From Ottelia alismoides (taxonomy: Eukaryota > Streptophyta > Magnoliopsida > Alismatales > Hydrocharitaceae), in contig JAZKJV010010759.1 of the NCBI GenBank assembly GCA_037367405.1, positions 186,001-250,000 on the forward strand: a stretch of DNA of 64,000 nucleotides, given 5' to 3'. Made by a program: the position numbers and the translations under genes. Shown here piece after piece: positions 1-11,336 of this stretch (its first letter is position 1; the number at the start of each line of letters is the position of its first letter). The notes under the pieces are model-generated. The model was not told the origin of the DNA and ran no database searches. It saw only the letters and a program-made list of their open reading frames with translations.

Positions 1-730
1 AACCACGTGCGCAGGGACCTTTCTGCAAATTGAAGAAGTTCGGAGGACTTCTCTGCAAATTGCCCATATAAACACGTGCAACGCACGTGCTATCCAGGCT
101 CGGAAGTAGGCTCGGGGTCGGCAGAGGCTCGGGGGTTGCTTCGGCTGGCTTGGGCGTTGGCTTGGACTCGCTGCGGGCTCGGATGTGGTTCGGGACCTCC
201 AACCCTCGTGGCTTGGGCACTGAGGTTCGGAGAAGCTCGGATGTTGCCACGTGGCGGAATGTAGGCCGTTGGATCTAGAAGATCCAACGGAAGCTGATGT
301 CGATGGTGTGGTCTCCTCTGAGCCGTTGGATGATGAAGATCCAACGGTGCCTGCTCCATGGATTATGTGTCGACGTGGCTGCGTTGAGGCCGTCAGATTG
401 AAAAGATCCAACAGCTGTTGACGTTGATGGCATGGCCTCATCATGTCCGTTGGATGGTCGTTGAAAGAGGACCATCCAACGGCAACTGCGCTTCGTCCTC
501 GAGCATCGGCTGGCGGCGCTTCTGGACCTCCGGCAAAGATGATCCTCCTCCGCCGCTCTCATCCGATGATGGTGATGCTCCCCAGAGCTTCTAGAAGGGT
601 CGTCCAGGTAGCCGAGGGCTCGGGGAACCCGCCAAGGCTTTGGAAGAAGGTTGTCGATGCTCTGATGTCCATGTCGACGTTGATGAAGAATGCTCCGGCG
701 AGAGCTCCAGTCATTGAGGGTTTTGTCAAC

Positions 731-1033
731 CTGCATGGTTAGCCCAATAGCCGAAGCGAACAAACACTCGTGCGTGCGTAGTGGAGCGAAATGGAGAGCT
801 CGTGTAGGGCGGAGAACATGGGAGCTCGGAGCTCCTCCGCCGTGGGTGGCGGAGGAGGAGGGTCGGAGATATTTTAGGTTTTGGAGGAGTAGGAGCGTGG
901 TCGGAGACGTCGCGTGAATGGGGAGGTGTTGGCGAAGCTTGAAAGGTGGTCAATGAATGGAGAGGACAAGTGATGAGACCTAGAAAATTAAGAGAAATTA
1001 AAGAAAAAGACAAGAGAAGAAGCAGGAGCTTAC
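731..1033 (-). other. Predicted LTR leader intron, element A 3' LTR
   Basis: On the minus strand a donor CCAG|GTAAG begins at 1033 and an acceptor ATGCAG|GTT ends at 731, giving 303 bp. The donor lies about 260 nt downstream of the TATA-like box at 1291-1300, so it should be transcribed. The second LTR keeps both sites (6622-6922). Splicing is inferred, not shown. Confidence 0.55.
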
Positions 1034-2033
1034 CTGGTCAGCTATGGCGGAGTGGTGGCTTGGGCTGAGGCTCGAATCGAACCCCGAGTCTTCGCTGGAC
1101 ACGGCCAGCCGGTCCGTGCAGCTCGGGTGGTCGCGGAGCGCCGCAGCTCCGCCGTGAAGGTCGGAGGGACTACACCGGGGGAGCAGGTCGTCTTCGCTCG
1201 ATCCTCTCGCCCCCCTGTCACAGGGAGGCGGAGGAGGGCTGGGCCCCTCCCCGCGTAAAGGTGGACCAGTGTTGACGGAGGGGGATGTCGGGTATTTGAA
1301 GGTGGTTGATGACGGAGCTGATGAGTGGCGTCGTGGTTTGCGAGGGGAATATGGGACGACTGGGAAGACGATGTGGATCGTGGAGGTATGTGCGGGGAAG
1401 AAGGAAGATTGGGGAAGTGAGTGGGGGTGTTGGCAATGGAAGACGTCGACTGGAGTGGCAGAGGAAAAGGAAAGGGGAAAGGGTCATCGCGAGATAGAAA
1501 ACGTGGGGAAGGTGGTCCTCGGGAGGTTGACAATTACGATTAGTCGTTGGATCTGGAGATCCAACGGCTGATGATTGAGCGCGATCGAGAGGATGGGATT
1601 TAATCGGGGGCGGAGCGATCGGAGGGGTGTGAAGACGCCACGTGGTGCGTTGTGGGTGAGGCGCAAGCGAGCGGCTGAGATGACATCAAGGGAGTAATCG
1701 GACGGTCAATGGTGACTGAGGAATGAACGGAGGTGATCAAGGAGATCGGAGGGCCGCGTAGGACGACACGTATCGTTCTGGAGGTTAAGCACGGACGTGC
1801 GGTGCAGATGAGAGATAGGGGAAGATCTGACGGTAAAGGAGAAGGCGGGTATGTGGAGAAAGAGGGGCCGTTGGATCCAATGAGAGATCCAACGGCTGAG
1901 GATAGCGGCGGATGAACAAGGGAGACGGGGCCACGTGGCTCACCCAGAACGGGCCACGTGGCCCAATCAGATTATTTATGGAGCATTTTTTTATTTTTGA
2001 AGATTATAAAGGCTGAATTTGAGAAAACTCAAA

Positions 2034-2076
2034 ACATGAAAGTTGTAGATCTTAACGAGATCTACAAGTTTCATGT
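2034..2076. repeat. Long hairpin in the LTR (19-bp arms)
   Basis: Arms ACATGAAAGTTGTAGATCT (2034-2052) and its near-complement (2058-2076) face each other across a 5-base loop, with one mismatch. The same hairpin is at 7928-7970 in the other A LTR and in both LTRs of F (21471-21513 and 34600-34642), although A and F LTRs are otherwise strongly diverged. Confidence 0.85.
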
Positions 2077-2294
2077 TGGCCAAAAATGGAGATGAAGTCA
2101 AACAAAGGCTCGAAATATTTAGGAGGGTATTTTTAAGGCTAAAAATACCACGAATTTTTATTTTGTTGTTTTTTGTGGTTTTTAAATTATTTAGGACTCT
2201 GTTAATTACAGGACATTAACTGGGTTTTATTGACCCAATTTTAAGCAAGGGGGTTAATAATAGGAAATAAAGATGATGAAATCGAGTTTCATCA

Positions 2295-2331
2295 CCCCCC
2301 CTATACTTAAACTATGCTCGTCCTCGAGCAT
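2295..2331 (-). promoter_or_regulatory. Element A polypurine tract and upstream hairpin
   Basis: On the minus strand TTTAAGTATAGGGGGGG ends exactly at the 3' LTR start, as expected for the primer of plus-strand DNA synthesis. Just upstream (2314-2331) is a perfect 7-bp hairpin, ATGCTCG-AGGA-CGAGCAT in sense orientation. Elements C, D and F have a hairpin in the same place with different stem bases. Confidence 0.85.
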
Positions 2332-3972
2332 CAAAAAGAATGACTAAGTTGGATTAACCCCCTTGTGCATGTGAATACAGGATCTAATCTGATCAAGTCG
2401 ACTCAACTTTAGAGATCCAAAATTCTAGAGTTCAACCCAACCTTAATCAAGAGGTATCCAATTCATCTACTTCTCCAGACTCTCTTTGATGTACATATAA
2501 TCTAAAGGATATGACACTTAGTGTTGACTGCAATTTTGAGAGTAGAGTCAAATCTTCACCCAAAGTCTTGGTCCGAGAAATTCTCCTAAGGACCCAATCC
2601 TCAACACTAGGGAATAAATCCAATCTTGCATTCAGTCTACCGTCTCTTTAGTTGTCAGACTTAGAAAATGTAGATGGCAGGCCAGTAATGGAGGGCATGG
2701 GATTGTGTCATTTCTTCTCTCCCTCTCATTGGAACAAGGATTCTCTCTAGTGCCTTTTACGCAGCCATTTTTTTGGTGTTGACCAGTGCGTCCGTCAAGA
2801 GAAGTTGGAGCCGTCTGCACTTGTTTTCCTGGGAGTACACCGGGGTGTGTCTCTTTTGAGTACCTATTGTACCTTCGACACCCAGACTTGTAGCATTTAC
2901 GATGCAGAGCCCTTTTTTGGTGCAAGCCCGACTCCTGGTCCTAATAGCGGTGGTCCAAGTGGACACTTTGAAAAGTTTGGGAGCGCTCGCCTTTGGTGGA
3001 AGCTCTTTGATATTTGACTTTGTGGAATGAGAGCTTTTCTTTGAATTTCATTGACTTGTATAATTTGTGGCTATCTCCACTGCTTTTACCAAGAGTTGGC
3101 GCACACTGATCAACAATTCTTTTATATATTCACACCCTGGCACTTAGGTCAATATCAAAGTATAAGAACCAAGTTCTCATACTGGCTAATAATGATGACA
3201 CTCAGGTTTCCTGAAGCCTCCAAAGATTTTATCCCATCCTCGAGCATCATTAGATCAAATCCAAACTTGACTTCCTCATCCCAATTCCTCGAGTGAAAAA
3301 TCAACTCATCTCATCAAAACCACAGTCGTGCATGTGATGTGCTGATCATATTTCTTTTTGTCTGAGAATAAGCATGGAATATAGCATGCAAATCTAGACA
3401 CTTAGGGGAATGTGGATAACTAAGTCTAAGACCCTGATGGCTAGGGCTAACCACAAATCTCAAAGACCTCATAAATCAAGCTTCCTTGAACATTTCAGAT
3501 CCTGGGTGAAAGTATAAGTGTAGAGGTTTAATCCAACTCCTTCATTCAAAAACTTTTTTTTTAATTTTATAAGGTTTTTAGTTTAAAGTTAAAACACATG
3601 TTAGACTCAACTTTCCTTGATAAAAGATTTTCAAAACCAAGTTACACAAAAAAACATTTTCAAAAGATTTTTCAAAACAAGAAAATCTCATTTTTAAAAT
3701 CATTTTCAAAAATATTTTTATAAAAAATAGTGTAACATAGCATCGAAAAGCCGTGAAAATATTTGAGTTCTCTTAGTCCAAAGGATTTTACTTTAGCCAA
3801 AAAGTTTTAAATTTTTCAAAATTTTTCAGATTATAGCTAAAGTAAGTATACTTGTATATACGGTATACCCCCTATCCTTAAATTTTGCTATGTCCTCATA
3901 GCACTAGATGATAGAAGTCCATAAGTCCATTTAAGTACAGAGAAATATACGGGAGCTAAGAGGGGCTCCCCC

Positions 3973-4080
3973 TATACTTAGGTTAGAAATAACCTAAGTA
4001 TAAAGGCAAGGAAGATGAGTAGAGAAAATCACGGGGACTCGGGTCCCCCCTATACTTAGGCTGAGATTAGCCTAAGTATA
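3973..4080 (-). other. Two PPT-like hairpins, element A
   Basis: Inverted repeats TATACTTAGGTTA...TAACCTAAGTATA (3973-4002) and TATACTTAGGCT...AGCCTAAGTATA (4051-4080) each end, in sense orientation, beside a G run like that of the real polypurine tract. C, D and F carry three or four such units in the same region. Confidence 0.8.
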
Positions 4081-5164
4081 AAGATGAAATTTGGATGTTG
4101 GGAGGGACCCAAGGGGAACGAAGAAGAAGGATGGATTTACAAATGAGCGGATGAATCTTCGAAGATGAAATGGAGTGACTAAGGTTTTAGGGTGTGTATC
4201 GAAGCAAACATGGCTCAATCAATCAAGCAAACCCTTAGTTTCACCAACTTACTCATGAAACCAACCGAAGTTGGTTTATTATCTTGTTGGTTTTATTGGT
4301 GATAAAACATTAGGTTTTTACGCAGAGAAAAGATGTGAAGTAAAATCATTGCGTAAGCGAGGGTATTGCTCTCCCAAAACCAAAGTTTTACTCCATTTTA
4401 TGTTTGACTTGCAATTAACAGTCCCAATTTTATTTTAGGTTATCACTGAATTATGGTTAGCACATAAATCAAGAAATCATCGTCTACCGTTCATTCCATT
4501 TTCCATTAATCCTAGGTGATCGAGCTAGGAAATGAAAGCCGAGAAAAACATGTATTCGATAAAAACCGCGATCTAAGCTAAGCGATAAATCATGCAATTA
4601 TTTGACGATAAATCCATGAAAAACTGGGGCCGTTTTGAAAACCAAATTCAACATGTATGCAAGTCGAAAAAGCCGCACTAATCATGCATCTATTAGCGGT
4701 GATTGATTTTCATTAATTTTAGCTAAGTGATGCGAGATTATGTGCGTATATAATTTAGTGTGTCCTACCTACGAGCAAGCACGTAAAAGATAAAAAAATG
4801 AAAGACCGCTCAAAGAGCCGCGTGCCTGGTCCTAAGTCGACACTCAAGTGGGGACGATCCCCACACAACCACGATCGTTCGATTATAATCGCGAGTCTTC
4901 GATCGAAGACCGCTGTAAAAGACGAATTATTACAAGAAAAAATAAAATGCGACACATTTTTTCTTTCTTCCCTATTTGCTCCATGTATGTTTTGTGGCTC
5001 CTCGCCTCCTTGATCCATCAAGGGCCCTGCCACAAAAACAATGGTTAGAGATCGATAGAAAAGAAAATTTTTACAATGCAAAATGAATTGACAAATTGAC
5101 CTATAAAAAGATATACTTAATTAAATAAACAAAAAAATCCAAAAAATAAAAGAAATGAGCCGTG

Positions 5165-5182
5165 TCCCCGGCAACGACGCCA
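5165..5182 (-). promoter_or_regulatory. Element A primer-binding site (tRNA-Asp)
   Basis: The plus strand reads TCCCCGGCAACGACGCCA, which matches the 3' end of plant tRNA-Asp including CCA except for one base. It ends 2 bases before the LTR at 5185, so minus-strand synthesis would start here. This also fixes the minus orientation of A. Confidence 0.9.
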
Positions 5183-5184
5183 TT

Positions 5185-8100
5185 TGATGAACCGCAAAAT
5201 CGGCCCTTTAATAATGTGTTTTTAGCACTTAGAATCATCATTGTAGTCGGGGCGATTTGGGTCATAAAAGATCATTTCATTTAAATATATGTCAATAATA
5301 GATCAAAATGAGATGATCGTGAATTTTTTTTTTACTTGGTAAGATACCAAGGTCGAACTCAGGGACACGAGCCTCTCTCGTATTAATCGGATTTAAGTCT
5401 ATTTAATTAAGTGTTGAATTAGAGATCTATAGGTCAAATTCATGCAGACTCGACACAAAGCAATGCATTAAAAATAAACATGCATTTTTTATAAATTTTT
5501 ATAATGCAAATCAATGCCATGCAATGCAGTGGAAATATGCCCTAGGTACAAATTAATGAGAAAAATAATCAACAAGTCAATTCCATATTTAATTAAGGTG
5601 ACGAGCTCAATTTGAACAAGGCATGGATTAAGTAACAATAGACACGTAGCTATCAAAATAATACATCAACATAAAAGTGTTCATTCTAAGAAATAATCAT
5701 GCCATGAGAAAGTTCGTCAAACGAGCTTTGAAATGAAACTGAAATCAACTTAATCGGAGCTACGAGGCTTAAGATATGCATGAAGAAAGACAAGGGCATA
5801 AATGCAAGAAAACATGGAATGATAACTACAAAAAGGTCCCTGGAAAGGACTAAAATGAAAATAAAATAAGTTCTGAGGCCTTCCCTGTAAATAAACCACG
5901 CGCGCAGGGAACTTTCTGCAAATTGAAGAAGTTCAGAGGACTTCTCTACAAATTGCTCATATAAACACGTGCAACGCACGTGCTATCCAGACTCGGATGG
6001 AGGCTCGGGGTCGGCAGAGGCGTGGGGGTTGCTTCGGCTGGCTCGAGAGTTGGCTTGGACTCGCTGCGAGCTCGGATGTGGTTCGGGACCTCCAACCCTC
6101 GTGGCTTGGGCACTGAGGTTCGGAGAAGCTTGGATGTTGCCACGTGGCGGAATGTAGGCCGTTGGATCTAGAAGATCCAACGGAAGCTGATGCCGATGGT
6201 GTGGTCTCCTCTAAGCCATTGGATGATGAAGATCCAACGGTGCCTGCTCCATGGATTATGTGTCGACATGGCTGCGTTGAGGCCGTCAGATTGAAAAGAT
6301 CCAACAGCTGTTGACGTTGATGGCGTGGCCTCGTCATGGCTGTTGGATGGTCGCCGAAAGAGGACCATCCAACGGCAACTGCTTCGTCCTCGAGCATCGG
6401 CTGGCAACGCTTCTGGACCTCCGGCGAAGACGATCCTCGTCCGCCGCTCTCATCTGATGATGGTGATGCTCCCCAGAGCTTCTAGAAGGGTCGTCCAGGT
6501 AACTGAGGGCTCGGGGAACTCGCCAAGGCTTTGGAAGAAGGTTGTCGATGCTCTGATGTCCATGCCGGCGTTGATGAAGAATGCTCCGGCGAGAGCTCCA
6601 GTCATTGAGGGTTTTGTCGACCTGCATGGTTAGCCAAATAGCCGAAGCGAACAAACACTCGTGCGTGCGTAGTGGAGCGAAATGGAGAGCTCGTGTGGGG
6701 CGGAGAACATGGGAGCTCGGAGCTCCTCCACCGTAGGTGGCGGAGGAGGTGGGTCGGAGATGTTTTAGGTTCTGGAGGAGTAGGAGCGTGGTCGGAGACG
6801 TCGCGTGAATGGAGGTGTTGGCGAAGCTTGAAAGGTGGTCAATGAACGGCGAGGACAAGTGACGAGACCTAGAAAATTAAGAGAAATTAAAGAAAAAGAC
6901 AAGAGAAGAAGCAGGAGCTTACCTGGTCAGCTATGTCGGAGTGGTGGCTTGGGCTGGGGCTCGAATCGAGCCCCGGGTCTTCGCTGGACACGGCCAGCCG
7001 TTCCGTGCAGCTCGGGCGATCGCGGAGCGCCGCAGCTCCGCCGTGAAGGTCGGAGGGTCTACACTGGGGGAGCGGGTCATCTTCGCTCGATCCTCTCGCC
7101 CCCCCCCCCCTGTCACAGGGAGGCGGAAGAGGGTTGGGCCCCTCCCCGCGTAAAGGTGGACCAGTGTTGACGGAGGGGGATGTCGGGTATTTGAAGGTGG
7201 TTGATGATGGAGCTGATGAGTGGCGTCGTGGTTTGCGAGGGGAATATGGGACGACTGGGAAGACGACGTGGATCGTGGAGGTATGCGTGGGGAAGAAGGA
7301 AGATTGGGGAAGTGAGTGGGGTGTTGGCAATGGAAGACGTCGACTGGAGTGGCAGAGGAAAAGGAACAGGGAAAGGGTCGTCGCGAGATGGAAAACGTGG
7401 GGAAGGTGGTCGTCGGGAGGTTGACGATGATGATTAGCCGTTGGATCTGGAGATCCAACGGCTGATGGTTGAGCGCGATCGAGAGGATGGGATTTAATTG
7501 GGGGCGGAGCAATCGGAGGGGTGTGAAGATGCCACGTGGTGCGCTGCGGGTGAGGCGTAAGCGAGCGGCTGAGATGACATCAAGGGAGTAATCGGACGGT
7601 CAATGGTGACTGAGGAATGAACGGAGGTGATCAAGGAGATCGGAGGGCCACGGAGGACGACACATGTCGTTCTGGAGGTTAAGCGCGGACGTGCGGTGCA
7701 GATGAGAGATAGGGGAAGATCTGACGGTAAAGGAGAAGGCGGGTATGTGGAGAAAGTGGGGCCGTTGGATCCAATGAGAGATCCAACGGCTGAGGATAGC
7801 GGTGGATGAGACAAGGGAGACGGGGCCACGTGGCTCACCCAGAACGGGCCACGTGGCCCAATCAGATCATTTATGGAGCATTTTTTATTTTTGAAGGTTA
7901 TAAAGGCCGAATTTGAGAAAACTCAAAACATGAAAGTTGTAGATCTTGACGAGATCTACAAGTTTCATGTTGGCCAAAACTGGAGATGAAGTCAAACAAA
8001 GGCCCGAAATATTTAGGAGGATATTTTTAAGGCTAAAAATTCCACGAATTTTTATTTTGCTGTTTTTTGTGGTTTTTAAATTATTTAGGACTCTGTTAAT

Positions 8101-8188
8101 TACAGGACATTAACTGGGTTTTATTGACACAATTTTAAGTAAGGGGGTTAATAATAGGAAATAAAGATGATGAAATCGAGTTTCATCA
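5185..8188 (-). mobile_element. Element A, 5' LTR (complete, 3004 bp)
   Basis: Bounded by TGATGAACCGC next to the primer-binding site and TTTCATCA at 8188, where the sequence switches abruptly to minus-strand RNase H code of element B. The TATA-like box is near 7187-7195 and the predicted leader intron at 6622-6922. A GC-rich regulatory part holds repeated CCGTTGGATC palindromes and CCACGTGG sites, and the gttgtagatct hairpin is at 7928-7970. The five bases after the end, AACAT (8189-8193), would be one copy of the target duplication; its partner lies outside the window. Confidence 0.92.
6622..6922 (-). other. Predicted LTR leader intron, element A 5' LTR
   Basis: Donor CCAG|GTAAG at 6922 and acceptor ATGCAG|GTC at 6622 (minus strand) give 301 bp. 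Both sites match those in the other LTR despite several percent divergence around them. Confidence 0.55.
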
Positions 8189-9646
8189 AACATCCAATGT
8201 ACGGCTAGTGTAGTGAATAGCAAAGGGGACCCCATCCCTCCTATGTCCCAGCACTTCCCCCAAGGCAAAATCCGAGGCGTCCGTCATGATCTCGAATGGG
8301 AGAGACCAATCCGGTGGCTGGAGAACAGGAGCCTCTATAACACGACTCTTGAGAGTATCAAAGGACGATAGGCACTTATCATCTACAAGGAACTCGGTGT
8401 CTTTCGTCAGCAGATCAGTCAACGGTCGGGCAATCCTACTAAAATCATGAATGAAGCGCCGTAGAAACCGACGTGCCCCAGAAAAGACCGTAATTGCCGC
8501 AAGTTGGACGGTGGATTGAGTTTTCTAATGACATCCACCTTGGCTGGATCAACCTCCATGCTATTGTTGGAGATGATATGGCCAAGCACCGTCCCCTGAG
8601 TCACCATGAAGTGACTCTTCTCCCAAGACAACACAAGGTGAACCTCAATGCATCATTGAAGGACTCGGTCTAGGCAGTCAAGACAAGAATCGAATCCGTC
8701 GCCGTAGACCGAGAAATCATCCATGAAGACCTCCAAGCACTCCCCCACCATGTCTGAAAAGATGGACAACATGCATCTCTGGAATGTCGCCGGAGCGTTG
8801 CACAATCCAAATGACATGCGTCTGAAAGCATATGTCCCGAAGGGACAGGTGAAGGTGGTCTTGTCCTGGTCTTCGGGCGCGATGGCCACCTGATTATAAC
8901 CGGAGTACCCATCCAAGAAACAATAATGACTCTTCCCTGCCAGTCTCTCAATGATATGATCAATAAAGGGAAGGGGGAAATAATCCTTCTTGGTGGCCTG
9001 GTTCAATTGTCTGTAGTCCACACAGACCTGCCAATATCTCCTCTCAAGACTCACTAATAACTGTGGTGATGCCCGTCTTCTTGGGCACCACATGCAAATG
9101 ACTGACTCACTTGGAGTCGGAGATGGGGTATATAAAGTCGGCTCTCCACCATTTCGAGATCTCCTTCATGATAACATCTCGAAGATTCGGGTTCAGCCGC
9201 CACTGGAACTCACATGACGGCTTTGCCTCCTCCTCGAGATAGATATGGTGGGAGCACAGGGCCAGACTTATCCCCTAGAGATCGGCTACACTCCATCCTA
9301 TCGCCTTGCGGTTATTTTCAAGAACCCCTATCAGACGCGATTGCTGCTCTCCAGTCAAATCAGCGGAGATAATGACTGGGTACATCTCATTCTCACCCGC
9401 AAGGAACCTATACTTCAGCGATGACAGTAGCGGCTTCAGATCTGGACAAGTAGGTGCTGGCGGATCTGGCCTCTAAAAAGTCTGAGTGAATGCTGCCAAA
9501 TCTGCATGGGAGAATGAGAACTCTCGCTCACAATCTGAATCTGGCGAAGGCTGCTCTGCTGGACTGTCTCTGCTCTGTATGGAATCAGCCTCCTGCCTAG
9601 ATGTAGGCTCAATAGAAGTCAGATATGGTATCAAGTCAAACTTTGT
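8189..9646 (-). pseudogene. pol: B pol remnant: reverse transcriptase and start of RNase H
   Basis: This would copy the element RNA into DNA. Open pieces at 8653-9093, 8419-8634 and 8186-8422 contain the RT core ([20 protein letters not shown], then the catalytic FMDD box), the [13 protein letters not shown] segment and the first RNase H aspartate in TDASD. The frame is broken by several stops and frameshifts, including one between the RT core and the RNase H linker. The code ends abruptly at 8189 inside RNase H (after SRTLD), where element A was inserted. Closest relative in the window: pol of C (45948-48979). Not functional. Confidence 0.9.
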
Positions 9647-11272
9647 CTAATCAATATCTGAATCCGAGGGATCTGTATCAGACTCACAAAAAACTGTCTC
9701 ACGATCGGGAATCGGCTCTGCTACCTGGGATATATCCTGGACCAGGAATGCGCTCTCCAAGCTCTCCTCTGCTAACGTCTCTGTGTCAGTGAACTCTGAA
9801 AGTGAGAAGATGGCATGTGCGACTGGATCTGCCCAAACTGCCTTGTCATCTGTAGTTACAAGATCGCGGTCCTGGTGGATGTCTCGCCCTGCCTTTGTCA
9901 TCTGCTCTGAATCTGTGGTTGGCTCTGAGCAAGCTGAATCTCTGGCTCTAGTCTCCTCGACCGTCTCTATTTGTATACTCTCGCCCTCGATGTAAAAGTA
10001 CACCTTCCCGCTATCATGATCGGACACTGCCTTGGCTGTGGCCAAGAACGGACGTCCTAAAATGATGGGGGTATCGGTCACAAACTCAGGGATCTCCATG
10101 TCCAACACAACGAAGTCCACTGGGAATTTTAGGACCTGAATCGTGACGACAATGTCCTTCAGCAACCCCTTCGGCCTCTTGACAGATCGATCAGCAAATT
10201 GAAGGATCGTCCTGCTCTGTCGAAGAGTGCCTAATTTGAAGCGGTCGAGAAGGGCTGCCGGAAGTAGGTTGATCGAAGAACCATTGTCTAATAGAGTGAG
10301 GTCGAACCTCTGCTCATGGATGTGGCATCTGACATACGGGGCTCCTGCATCTGGCCTCTTGGCTGGCAGACGGTTCTGAATCGTGAAACAAGTGGCACGA
10401 GTAAGCACATGGATCTCTGATTGATGGTTCCTCCTCTTCCTCCTAACTGTGGTCCTATCTCTGAGTGATCTTTGGAGTAGAGGGATGTGCTCCAAGGCCT
10501 CTTGTAGAGTCAGTTGTATGTGGAATCTATCGATCATCTGCTGGATGAACTCTATCTGATGGTTCTTTTTCTGATTTTCTTTTTTCTGCTCCTTAGCCAA
10601 ATGGAGTGCTCTGGGAAAGGGGACTACAGGGTCCTTCTCAGATGAAAGACTAGGAGAGGGTCTGGCATGCTCATGAACAACTAAATCCACACAAACATCA
10701 TCAAGCAACACATGTGGATCCGAAAACAACAAACCCTTTCCTTTATTTGCAGAAATATCCTGAGATACATGTACTGAAGGAAAAACAACAGGACCAGCAG
10801 AACTGAAAATGGTGGCCTCAGCACCACCCTCGGCATCTGGACTCGCGGCGTTAGTACCGCACTCTTGCTCAGCAACTGTAATGGTGGCATCAATACCACC
10901 TCCTCCAACTGGTAACGCAACGACCTTAGTACAGTCGGTGGAATCAACATCCATGGTGGCGTCAGTAACACCATCATCATCTCTCGTAGCATCAGTATCG
11001 CGCTCCTCCTCGCTTGGCACTCCTGAAGTGACGTGGGGTCGTCGCTCAGACGATGCGTCGCCTGCTGGCATCCTACCGCTCCTAAGTGTAACAAAATCAG
11101 CATCAAACATGTATGCAGACATATCACCAAGGGAAGCACTAGGAGTGGTAATCTCATTGAACTCTACTTGCTCAGACTTCCTTTTGAGGTTGTTCGGGTT
11201 CGGATCAATCTGGGCAGGGATGGCGGCCTTCCCTCTCACAATCTCCCGCATCTCCTGGCGAAACTCATCCAT
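9647..11272 (-). pseudogene. B gag C-terminal part and aspartic protease
   Basis: A 541-residue open stretch. The first part is a low-complexity acidic and Ser/Thr-rich spacer containing repeated G-T-D/E-A-T-like peptides. The last 200 residues hold a retropepsin-like domain: RDRTTVRRKRRN linker, LLDNGSSINLLP active-site loop, and the flap and core up to IILGRPFLATAKA. The usual D-S/T-G is D-N-G here, while C has D-S-G. The piece starts at an internal Met (MDEFRQEM) because a frameshift separates it from the upstream gag at about 11273-11340. It ends at an acidic tail after which pol continues in broken frames. Confidence 0.85.
10811..10972 (-). repeat. Gag-embedded hairpin units, element B
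   Basis: Four recognisable units of GGTGG or GCGG, an 8-base loop, and the matching CCACC or CCGC, at 10811-10828, 10845-10860, 10883-10900 and 10955-10972 (the last with one stem mismatch). A fifth, decayed unit follows near 10986. They are the same units as the eight in C gag (40954-42324). Confidence 0.75.
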
Positions 11273-11336
11273 CTCCCGTCAAAAAGTATCCTGCTGCTCG
11301 GACATGAGGCAGGCTAAATCATCCAAGGCGGGGTTC

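Larger units (their letters stand above)
1..2294 (-). mobile_element. Element A, 3' LTR (cut by window start)
   Basis: This stretch repeats 5893-8188 almost base for base, with roughly 5% differences by eye over the first 300 bases. It is therefore the second LTR of one element, read on the minus strand. Its right edge is the LTR start, a palindromic end TGATGAAA-TCGAG-TTTCATCA at 2274-2294. It is followed directly by a purine tract (complement at 2295-2310). The remaining 0.7 kb of the LTR lies outside the window. It contains a TATA-like TTCAAATACC (complement 1291-1300), a predicted intron (731-1033), several CCGTTGGATC...GATCCAACGG inverted repeats and G-box-like CCACGTGGC sites. No open frame in it looks like a protein gene. 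Confidence 0.9.
2295..5184 (-). mobile_element. Element A internal region, no gag or pol
   Basis: Only about 2.9 kb separates the two LTRs. Its right part (about 4140-5164) is leader next to the primer-binding site. Its left part holds the polypurine tract and two PPT-like hairpins. No frame shows gag, protease, RT, RNase H or integrase motifs, and the few open frames (such as 4755-5081 minus) resemble nothing in the coding elements here. This is the layout of a large non-autonomous derivative (LARD-like), which would need proteins from a partner such as F or C. The leader-to-3' junction lies somewhere near 4090-4200; its exact place is not visible. The total element would be about 8.9 kb. 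Confidence 0.8.

Noticed and set aside
4755..5081. 108-residue minus frame in element A
   Set aside because: It is in the leader of a non-coding element, has no recognised motif and no counterpart in the other leaders.
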